From Blastococcus sp. VKM Ac-2987 (GTDB lineage Bacteria; Actinomycetota; Actinomycetes; Mycobacteriales; Geodermatophilaceae), in assembly GCF_026967805.1 (NCBI RefSeq), contig NZ_JAPVBG010000002.1, positions 1,190,238 through 1,254,237 on the forward strand: DNA of 64,000 bases, given 5' to 3'. Both the position numbers and the translations under genes were made by a program. Below, piece after piece: positions 58,601-64,000 of the stretch; position 1 is the stretch's first letter, and each line of letters opens with the position of its first letter. A model generated the notes under the pieces. The model searched no databases, had not been told where the DNA came from, and worked only from the letters and a program-made list of their open reading frames with translations.

Positions 58601-59170
58601 GCCCTGGAGGAGCGGCACACCTTCCTCGCCACCCAGTTGGAGGACCTGAAGAACACCCGCCGGGATCTGCTGACCGTCGTCCGGGAGGTCGACGGGCGCA
58701 TCCACGACGTCTTCGCGGCGGCCTTCGCCGACGTCGCCCGCGAGTTCGAGCAGGTCTTCGCCACCCTCTTCCCCGGGGGCTCGGGCCGCCTGGTGCTCAC
58801 CGACCCGGAGAACATGCTGACCACCGGCGTGGAGGTGGAGGCCCGTCCGCCCGGCAAGAAGGTCAAGCGGCTGTCGCTGCTCTCCGGCGGGGAGCGCTCG
58901 CTGACCGCGGTCGCGCTGCTCGTGGCGATCTTCCGCGCCCGCCCGTCGCCGTTCTACGTGCTCGACGAGGTGGAGGCGGCGCTCGACGACGTCAACCTCG
59001 GCCGGCTGCTGGTGCTCGTGGAGCAGCTGCGGTCCACCTCGCAGCTCATCGTCATCACCCACCAGAAGCGGACGATGGAGATCGCCGACGCCCTCTACGG
59101 CGTGAGCATGCGCGGCGACGGCATCACCGGCGTCATCAGCCAGCGGCTGCGGGAGGCCGAGCCGGCCTGA
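55604..59170 (+). CDS. smc: Chromosome segregation protein SMC
   Basis: SMC with ScpAB forms the condensin that organises the chromosome. The 1188-residue protein has the Walker A motif GPNGSGKSN near 31-39, a long Ala/Glu/Arg-rich coiled coil, a hinge near 490-660 (VVGPLPEQLTVSPGDEVAVA region), a second coiled coil, and the C-terminal ABC signature LLSGGERSLTAVALLVAIF near 1091 with Walker B FYVLDEVEAALDD. It ends TGITGVISQRLREAEPA-like. Its stop is 7 bases before an AT-rich inverted repeat. ftsY follows beyond two unrelated minus-strand genes. Confidence 0.97.
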   Translation: MHLSSLTLKGFKSFASATTLRLEPGITAVVGPNGSGKSNVVDAISWVLGEQGAKSLRGGKMEDVIFAGTAGRPALGRAEVTLTIDNSDGALPIEYTEVSITRRMYRSGESEYEINGDKVRLLDVQELLSDSGIGREMHVIVGQGQLDAVLSGRPEDRRAFVEEAAGVLKHRKRKEKALRKLDGMQANLDRLADLTAELRRQLKPLGRQAEVARRAAGVQADLRDARLRLLADDLVQLRDALDRDVADETAARERRAVVERDLAVVARRESQLESELAGGAPRLQTASDTWYRLSALGERFRSVSQLAVERHRHLSAAAPATATGRDPEQLDAEAEKVATTEAELAAGLAAERERLARVVAGRADLERSLAEAEKAWVAAARALADRRESLARLSGEVAAARSRVGAGEAEIDRLTLAAAEAAERAEVAAEQLADRRGRVADQEDGDVALVTAHEDALAAHAAAARRVTELAEAERAAERDRASWQARQDALALGLTPADGAAAVLGAGLAGVVGPLPEQLTVSPGDEVAVAAALGGMADAVVVSGVAEAAAALAHLTGTGGGRAGLLVTGGLPPVPRDGWPELPDGARWALDAVQAAGPLRPALARALERVALVLDLDAAVRVVRTHPRVRAVTATGDLLGADWALGGQTDAPSNLELRARIDEAGAELAAATAHAARLADDLAAARGAAQDRSADVETALAARQAADRSRSAEAAALAELGAAARSAAAEADRHAAARVRAEESLERATTALATLEGRLAEAQAAPVEDEPPTGDRDRLRAEVAAARQAETEARLAVRTAEERARALQGRAESLRRQARQERAARERAAAARAARERGAAVAARVRADADVALGALGSSLARAAAERDALAAARSSAEAELLEVRGRVRAATAELDRLTDEVHRDEVARTEQRYRIESLEGRAAEEFGVDLPTLVGEYGPATPVPPAPQLVAEAEAAGQPVPEPQPYDRAVQERRVARAERDLATLGKVNPLALEEFAALEERHTFLATQLEDLKNTRRDLLTVVREVDGRIHDVFAAAFADVAREFEQVFATLFPGGSGRLVLTDPENMLTTGVEVEARPPGKKVKRLSLLSGGERSLTAVALLVAIFRARPSPFYVLDEVEAALDDVNLGRLLVLVEQLRSTSQLIVITHQKRTMEIADALYGVSMRGDGITGVISQRLREAEPA

Positions 59171-59177
59171 CCCGCCC

Positions 59178-59241
59178 TAGGCATAGGAAGCTATGCCTAC
59201 GTTTCTGGGCCCGAATCCATAGGCATAGCTTCCTATGCTTA
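59178..59241. repeat. Inverted repeat of a TAGGCATAG-type element
   Basis: Two 22-base arms, 59178-59199 and 59220-59241, are reverse complements at 21 of 22 positions and flank a 20-base spacer. Each arm is itself nearly palindromic (TAGGCATAG...CTATGCCTA). The arms are AT-rich in a GC-rich region. It separates convergent smc and the EEP gene; the right arm contains the EEP stop codon. A shared terminator is likely, and a protein-binding or dispersed repeat role is possible. Confidence 0.85.
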
Positions 59242-60054
59242 GACGCCGCTGCGGACCTCCAGGTCGACGACGACCGGCAGGTGGTCCGAGGCGCCTCCGG
59301 CGTCGAGCACGGAGGCTGCGGCCACGGCGACCCCTGAGGAGACCCACACCTGGTCGATGCGCCGGTGCGGGGACCGGGCCGGGTGCGTCTTCCCTGCGTC
59401 GGACTGCCAGAACCGCCAGCCCGCCCGGTCGTCCCGGGCCCGGGCCAGCCGCCAGGCGTCGGTGAACCGCTGCCGCAGCACGTCGAGCTCCGGGGCGTCG
59501 GGCTCGGTGTTGAAGTCGCCGACCAGGACGCCGGTCTCCATCGCCTCGGTGTGCAGCCCGGCCAGGGTGGCGACCTGTGCGGCCCGCTCCTGCGCCGACC
59601 GCGTGGTCAGGTGCGTCGCGGTGATCCACAGCGCGCCGCCGTCGAGCTCCACCATCGTCCGCAGCGCGCTGCGCGGCTCCCCGCTGCCGGGCAGCCGGTG
59701 GACGTCGCTGATCAGGATCGGCAGCCGCGAGAGCAGCGCGTTGCCGTACTGCCGGGGCGGCTGGTCACCGGGCCGTTCCTCGTCGATGGCCGGCCCCCAC
59801 GCCAGCTGCATGTCCAGGGCACGGGAGAGCAGGAGCGCCTGGTCGACGTCCTCGCTGCGGTCGCCGAAGTAGCGGTCCACCTCCTGCAGGCAGATGACGT
59901 CGGCATCCACCGCGGCCAGCAGCTTGGCCAGCCGCGGCAGGTCGTGCCGCTCGTCGTCACCCACGCCGTGGTGGGTGTTGAAGGTGACCAGCCGCACCGG
60001 GATCGGCGGCTGGTCGGGACCGGGGGCCGGCTTCCCCCCGTGCGCACCAGTCAT
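59239..60054 (-). CDS. Endonuclease/exonuclease/phosphatase (EEP) family protein
   Basis: A 271-residue metal-dependent phosphoesterase. The EEP motifs are LVTFNTHHGVG near 22, DVICLQEVDR near 52, ATHLTTRS near 140, GDFNTEPDAPELDVL near 170 and the C-terminal RIDQVWVS and SDHLPVVVDLEV. No signal peptide is visible, so it should act in the cytosol. Substrates in the family range from DNA to phospholipid head groups. The ATG at 60054 follows GGGAGGC. It is downstream of the PhoD-like gene in the same direction. Confidence 0.87.
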   Translation of the reverse strand: MTGAHGGKPAPGPDQPPIPVRLVTFNTHHGVGDDERHDLPRLAKLLAAVDADVICLQEVDRYFGDRSEDVDQALLLSRALDMQLAWGPAIDEERPGDQPPRQYGNALLSRLPILISDVHRLPGSGEPRSALRTMVELDGGALWITATHLTTRSAQERAAQVATLAGLHTEAMETGVLVGDFNTEPDAPELDVLRQRFTDAWRLARARDDRAGWRFWQSDAGKTHPARSPHRRIDQVWVSSGVAVAAASVLDAGGASDHLPVVVDLEVRSGV

Positions 60055-60067
60055 GCCTCCCAGCCTG

Positions 60068-61741
60068 TCACCCGGCGGACAGCGGCTCGTCGAGCACCTG
60101 GCGCAGGTGCTCGTCGCCCTTGTCCGACACCGACAGCAGGAAGCGGGCCTCCCGGCCGCTCAGCACGAGCTCGCCGATCTGGTTGCCGAAGTAGGGCCCG
60201 GCCTTCTTGTCCCACGCCAGGCCGGTGGGCTCGGCCGTGACCAGGCGCGCCAGGCGCTCGGTCCACCGGCGCGCGGCCCGGCTCCAGCCGATCTTGAAGC
60301 CGACGCGGATCGGGTGCGGCGCCTGGTTGTGCAGGGGGGAGACGGTGAGCTGGTGCACCCGGGCCTCGAGCCCGCCGGGACTCACCAGCTCGGCGGCGTA
60401 GGCGTGGTGGACGTCGCCGGAGAGGACCAGCGCCGTGGCGGGAGCCCGGCCGTGCTCGCCCCGGGCCACCGCGGTCAGCGCCGCCCCCAGCCGCTCGAAG
60501 GAGTGGCCGAAGGCCGACCAGTGCTCCAGGTCGGCGGCCTGGCGGATCGCCTCGGCGACCTTGCCGCGCCAGCGGCCGTGGTGCCGCACGTTGAGCGTCT
60601 CGTTCCACCGCTCCAGGTTGTGGATCGCGTGCGGCAGCAGCCAGGGCAGCGAGGTGCCGATGATCAGGTGCTCCACGCCCTCGTCCACGGCGCGGCGCAT
60701 CGCGGCCTCGACCCAGGCGAACTCGTCCTCGTCGAGCATCCGGCGGTGCTGCTCCTCCAGGACCCGGCCGGCCCGGGTGTCGACCATGATCAGCCGCGCG
60801 TCGCCCCAGTGCCGCACGTAGCTCCAGCGGATGGTCGCCGGCTCGGCGTCGGCCAGCTCGGCCATCTCGCGCAGCATCGGCTGGGCGTCCCGGGTGGGGT
60901 CGTCGTCGCTCAGCCCCTGGATCGCCTGCCAGGTCTTGTTCTCCGCCAGCTCCCGCGGGCTGAGGTTGCCGAGGTGCTGGTAGACCCAGTAGCTGACCAG
61001 CCCCCCGGTGATCCGCCCGTGCCACCAGGGCTGCCGGGAGGCCTTGGCCCGCCACGCTGCCGAGGTGTTCCAGTCGTCGATCATCTCGTGGTCGTCGAAG
61101 ATCATCGAGGACGGGATGGTCGACAGCAGCCACCGCACCTGGGGGTCCTGCCAGGACTCGTAGTAGAGCCGGGTGTACTCCTCGAAGTCGGCCACCTGGT
61201 CGTCCATGGCGCGGCGCTCGGTGCTCCGGCCGCGCCGGCGGTGCAGCAGCGACTTCGTGTGCGCGCTCAGCTCGTCGGCGTACACCTGGTCGCCGAGGAG
61301 GACCAGCGCATCGGGCCACCGGTCCTCCGGCAGGCCCGCCACCTGCTTGGCGTAGAGGTCCAGGGCGTCCGGGGGGATGCCCTCCGAGGCCTCGACGGTG
61401 CCCGGGCTGGCGTAGCGGCAGGAGCCGAAGGCAAGCCGGAAGGGCCCGGGGCGGCCGGGCGTCCGGATCCGGCTGGCCGGGAACGCCGTGTCCTCGGGCG
61501 GCCAGACCCGGACGTCGTCGAGCCGGACCTCGTACGGCGTGGTGCTGCCGGGCTCGAGGTCCTCCACGACGACCAGCGCGTAGTGGTGCTCGCCGACGCA
61601 GAAGGTGCGGGCGCTCCGGCCGAGGACGTCGACGGTGCACGGCCGGTCGGTCTCGACCCACACCGTGGCGGAGACCGGGTCGACGTGCCGCAGCAGGGGG
61701 CCGAGCAGGAGCGCCGGGGACGGCGGGTCGGGGACGGGCAT
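60068..61741 (-). CDS. PhoD-like alkaline phosphatase/phosphodiesterase
   Basis: A 557-residue protein of the PhoD family. An N-terminal Ig-like domain (about 10-100) precedes the calcineurin-fold metallophosphatase part, with FGSCRYASPGTVEA near 106, LLGDQVYADELS near 145, FDDHEMIDDWN near 212 and VLSGDVHHAYAAEL near 432 supplying the metal ligands. No Tat signal is visible, so it may act in the cytoplasm, unlike secreted PhoD. The ATG at 61741 is chosen; 61759 is an in-frame alternative. It is divergent from ftsY and 13 bases upstream of the EEP gene. Confidence 0.86.
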   Translation of the reverse strand: MPVPDPPSPALLLGPLLRHVDPVSATVWVETDRPCTVDVLGRSARTFCVGEHHYALVVVEDLEPGSTTPYEVRLDDVRVWPPEDTAFPASRIRTPGRPGPFRLAFGSCRYASPGTVEASEGIPPDALDLYAKQVAGLPEDRWPDALVLLGDQVYADELSAHTKSLLHRRRGRSTERRAMDDQVADFEEYTRLYYESWQDPQVRWLLSTIPSSMIFDDHEMIDDWNTSAAWRAKASRQPWWHGRITGGLVSYWVYQHLGNLSPRELAENKTWQAIQGLSDDDPTRDAQPMLREMAELADAEPATIRWSYVRHWGDARLIMVDTRAGRVLEEQHRRMLDEDEFAWVEAAMRRAVDEGVEHLIIGTSLPWLLPHAIHNLERWNETLNVRHHGRWRGKVAEAIRQAADLEHWSAFGHSFERLGAALTAVARGEHGRAPATALVLSGDVHHAYAAELVSPGGLEARVHQLTVSPLHNQAPHPIRVGFKIGWSRAARRWTERLARLVTAEPTGLAWDKKAGPYFGNQIGELVLSGREARFLLSVSDKGDEHLRQVLDEPLSAG

Positions 61742-61822
61742 GCCCACAGCCTGGCCCATGGACCTGCATCCCGCCGCAGTGCCCGCTGTGAGGCCGTCCG
61801 GAGGGCTGGAAGACTCACGGCC

Positions 61823-63052
61823 ATGGAATTCGTGCTGATCGCGATCGCGATCCTGGTCGTCGCACTGATCCTCGGCGTCAGCCTCCTCGTCGGCCGCGGC
61901 CGGCGAACCACGCGCCTCGACGACGACGCCGTCAGCGGCACGACCCTCACCCGCCCGCGGCCGCCCGCGCCACCGGTCGACCAGCGGCGGCCCACCGGGG
62001 CCACCGCCTCGGGGCTGGGCCTCCCGCCCGCCGCCGACCAGCCCGACGCGGTCGTGCCCGAGGCGCCGCCGGGCGTGGACCTGCCCCCGGCCGAGCCCGA
62101 GCCGGGGCTGGTCTTCGACACCCCGCTGCCCTCGGCCGGCCGGCTCGTGCGGCTGCGCTCCCGGCTGGCGCGGTCGCAGTCCTCGCTCGGCCGCGGCCTG
62201 CTGACCGTCCTGGCCCGCGAGCAGCTGACCGAGGACGACTGGGAGGAGATCGAGGACACCCTGCTCGCCGCCGACGTCGGCGTCGCCGCCACCACCCAGA
62301 TCGTGCAGCGGCTGCGCACCCAGTCGATGGTGCTGGCGACCGCGTCCGGCGCGGACCTGCGCGAGCTGCTGGTGCGCGAGCTGACCGCCGTGCTCGGCCC
62401 GGACATGGACCGCTCGCTGGGGACCTCGCGTTCCGAGGGGCGGCCCGGTGTCGTGCTGGTCGTCGGGGTCAACGGCGCCGGCAAGACCACCACCGTCGGC
62501 AAGCTCGCCCGCGTGCTCGTCGGTGACGGCAAGAGCGTGATCCTCGGCGCCGCCGACACCTTCCGCGCCGCCGCCGCCGACCAGCTGGAAACCTGGGGCG
62601 AGCGGGTGGGCGTGCTCACCGTCCGCGGCCGGGAGGGCGGGGACCCCGCCGCCGTCGCCTTCGAGGCGGTGCGCACCGGCGTGGAGGCGGAGGCGGACAC
62701 CGTCGTGATCGACACCGCCGGGCGGCTGCACACCAAGTCCGGGCTGATGGACGAGCTGGGCAAGGTCAAGCGCGTCGTGGAGAAGCAGTCACCGGTCACC
62801 GAGGTGCTGCTGGTGCTCGACGCCACCACGGGGCAGAACGGCGTCGTCCAGGCTCGGGTGTTCACCGAGGCGGTCACCGTCACCGGCGTCGTCCTCACCA
62901 AGCTCGACGGGACCGCCAAGGGCGGCATCGTCGTCTCGGTGCAGCGCGAGCTCGGCATCCCGGTCAAGCTCATCGGTCTGGGCGAGGGCCCCGACGACCT
63001 GGCGCCGTTCGAGCCGCGGGCGTTCGCCGAGGGGCTCGTCGGGGAGGTCTGA
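61823..63052 (+). CDS. ftsY: Signal recognition particle receptor FtsY
   Basis: FtsY docks SRP-ribosome complexes at the membrane. The 409-residue protein has an N-terminal membrane helix (VLIAIAILVVALILGVSLLV), a Pro-rich acidic A-domain to about 95, the N domain (LRSRLARSQSSLGRGL..) and the NG GTPase. G1 is GVNGAGKTTTVGKLA near 215, followed by GAADTFRAAAADQLETW, DTAGRLHTKS near 296, and the specificity motif TKLDGTAKGG near 353. The ATG at 61823 fixes the membrane helix start. Confidence 0.96.
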   Translation: MEFVLIAIAILVVALILGVSLLVGRGRRTTRLDDDAVSGTTLTRPRPPAPPVDQRRPTGATASGLGLPPAADQPDAVVPEAPPGVDLPPAEPEPGLVFDTPLPSAGRLVRLRSRLARSQSSLGRGLLTVLAREQLTEDDWEEIEDTLLAADVGVAATTQIVQRLRTQSMVLATASGADLRELLVRELTAVLGPDMDRSLGTSRSEGRPGVVLVVGVNGAGKTTTVGKLARVLVGDGKSVILGAADTFRAAAADQLETWGERVGVLTVRGREGGDPAAVAFEAVRTGVEAEADTVVIDTAGRLHTKSGLMDELGKVKRVVEKQSPVTEVLLVLDATTGQNGVVQARVFTEAVTVTGVVLTKLDGTAKGGIVVSVQRELGIPVKLIGLGEGPDDLAPFEPRAFAEGLVGEV

Positions 63053-63073
63053 GCCGGCGGCCGCTGCCGGCTC
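63051..63073. terminator. Hairpin between convergent ftsY and cbiO
   Basis: An 8-bp stem (GAGCCGGC/GCCGGCTC) starts in the ftsY stop and ends in the cbiO stop. There is no U tract, so the support is modest. Confidence 0.4.
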
Positions 63074-63818
63074 AGGTGGGTGTCGGGTCGAAGCCGTAGG
63101 GCAGCTCCAGCCGGTGGGCGGCCAGCAGGTCGGCGTCGGTGAGCAGCTCGCCCGTCGGCCCGTCGGCCACCACGGTGCCGCCGTCGAGGATCACCGAGCG
63201 GGGGCACAGCTGGGCGGCGTAGGGCAGGTCGTGGGTGACCATCAGCAGCGTCACCGGGAGCTCGGCCAGCACCTCCGCGAGCTCCCGGCGGCCGGCCGGG
63301 TCGAGGTTGGACGACGGCTCGTCGAGGACGACGATCTCCGGCTGCATCGCCAGCACCGTGGCGACGGCGACCCGGCGGCGCTGCCCGAAGGAGAGGTGGT
63401 GCGGCGGTCGGTCGGCGGCGTCGGACATGTGCACCTGCTCCAGCGCCGCGGCCACGCGGGCGGTCACCTCCGGCTCGGGCAGGCCGAGGTTCCGCGGACC
63501 GAACGCGACGTCCTCGCCGACGGTCGGCATGAACAGCTGGTCGTCGGGGTCCTGGAACACCACGCCGACGCGGCGGCGGATCTCCTGCAGCGACCGCTTC
63601 TCCACCGGCAGGCCGGCGACCGCCACCCGCCCTCGGCCCGCCCGCAGGATGCCGTTGAGGTGCAGCACCAGCGTCGTCTTGCCCGCGCCGTTGGGGCCCA
63701 GCAGCGCCACCCGCTCGCCGCGCTCCACGCGCAGGTCCACGCCGAACAGCGCCTGGTGCCCGTCGGGGTAGGCGTAGGCGAGGTCCTCGACGAGGAGGGA
63801 CGGCGGGGGTGCGGTCAC
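63072..63818 (-). CDS. cbiO: Energy-coupling-factor transporter ATPase (CbiO-like)
   Basis: A 248-residue ABC ATPase of the ECF type, which powers cobalt, nickel or vitamin uptake. It has Walker A LLGPNGAGKTTL near 37, the Q loop VFQDPDDQLFM near 85, the signature HLSFGQRRRVAVATVLA near 138, Walker B EIVVLDEPSSNLD near 160 and the switch His in MVTHDLPYA. The Q-loop DPDDQLF pattern is specific to CbiO. The GTG at 63818 overlaps the upstream cbiQ stop. No substrate component (CbiM/NikM) is visible in the window. Confidence 0.92.
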   Translation of the reverse strand: MTAPPPSLLVEDLAYAYPDGHQALFGVDLRVERGERVALLGPNGAGKTTLVLHLNGILRAGRGRVAVAGLPVEKRSLQEIRRRVGVVFQDPDDQLFMPTVGEDVAFGPRNLGLPEPEVTARVAAALEQVHMSDAADRPPHHLSFGQRRRVAVATVLAMQPEIVVLDEPSSNLDPAGRRELAEVLAELPVTLLMVTHDLPYAAQLCPRSVILDGGTVVADGPTGELLTDADLLAAHRLELPYGFDPTPT

Positions 63819-64000
63819 CCCAGCAGGATCCCCGCCAGCAGCACCGCGGCCGCCGCCAGGGGCAGGCTGAGCGCTACCGCCCACGACCGCGTCCCGACCG
63901 GGACCGACGGCCCGGTCGGCATGCTGCCGCGGTAGCCGCGGCTGAGCATCGCCAGGTGCACCCGCTCGCCGCGCTCGTAGGACCGGACGAACAGGGCGCC
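63815..64000 (-). CDS. cbiQ: ECF transporter T component (CbiQ-like), C-terminal part
   Basis: The 61-residue C-terminus, continuing beyond the window edge, reads GALFVRSYERGERVHLAMLS and then RGYRG. This is the CbiQ coupling-helix region with the conserved ERGERVxLAMLSRGY motif. One final membrane helix follows (WAVALSLPLAAAAVLLAGIL). It is cotranslated with cbiO through a GTGA overlap. Confidence 0.86.
   Translation of the reverse strand, partial: GALFVRSYERGERVHLAMLSRGYRGSMPTGPSVPVGTRSWAVALSLPLAAAAVLLAGILLG

Overview
This is a high-GC actinobacterial chromosome segment. GTG starts are frequent, start and stop codons often overlap, and several promoters are leaderless. The gene order follows, as I remember it, the Mycobacterium tuberculosis stretch from gatB (Rv3009c) to ftsY (Rv2921c). 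The proteins and the loss or insertion of certain neighbours suggest a member of the Frankia/Geodermatophilaceae side of the phylum (Blastococcus, Geodermatophilus or Modestobacter). That family placement is inference.

Layout. 0-5.98 kb: the tail of an upstream gene, gatB, an LppZ-like lipoprotein, a 2-hydroxyacid dehydrogenase, a Cfp6-like PH-domain protein and ilvD. 6-8.9 kb: a membrane PAS-GGDEF-EAL cyclic-di-GMP protein. 8.9-19.5 kb: a branched-chain amino acid block (attenuator-ilvB-ilvN-ilvC, serA, leuB, attenuator-cimA), interrupted by two YGQ-repeat membrane proteins and a DinB/maleylpyruvate-isomerase-like protein. 19.5-25.2 kb: small enzymes, a fumarylacetoacetate-hydrolase-fold protein, gltX, a CPBP protease, tRNA-Gln and two tRNA-Glu genes. 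25.2-31.3 kb: galTK, ndgR divergent from leuCD, and mutT1. 31.2-42.9 kb: ppk, fbiD, plsC-like, gpsA, a PLP lyase, a phosphatidylcholine-synthase-like enzyme, ddl, a lipoprotein, DUF3515, a stand-alone RAM domain, thiL, a GNAT protein and a cytidylate-kinase-like protein. 42.9-46.5 kb: the one clearly foreign segment, with a secreted DUF6351/tannase-like hydrolase of lower GC next to decayed IS3 and ISL3 transposase remnants. 46.5-64 kb: core housekeeping genes (rpmB, fakA-like, recG, rsmD, coaD, sepIVA, DUF177-rpmF-rnc-mutM, smc, ftsY), an EEP nuclease, a PhoD-like phosphatase and the end of an ECF cobalt/nickel-type transporter.

How the genes work together. Most of isoleucine, valine and leucine synthesis is here: cimA makes citramalate from pyruvate, leuCD and leuB can carry it to 2-oxobutanoate, and ilvBN, ilvC and ilvD finish isoleucine and valine. 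Two of these units, ilvBNC and cimA, begin with a tiny leader peptide rich in branched-chain codons, followed by a hairpin and an intrinsic terminator. The two leaders share one architecture, and the cimA leader carries three consecutive Ile codons. leuCD faces an IclR regulator of the NdgR/LtbR type, with a candidate operator between them. A second theme is indirect Gln-tRNA synthesis: gatB, gltX, tRNA-Gln and two tRNA-Glu genes all lie within 25 kb.

The most interesting regulatory signal is the matched pair of attenuators, especially the Ile-only one on cimA. The most interesting unexplained DNA is an AT-rich inverted repeat between smc and the EEP nuclease and a long perfect palindrome near 20.7 kb. 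No CRISPR array, prophage, rRNA operon or replication origin was seen. All family assignments come from reading motifs by eye; no search was run.
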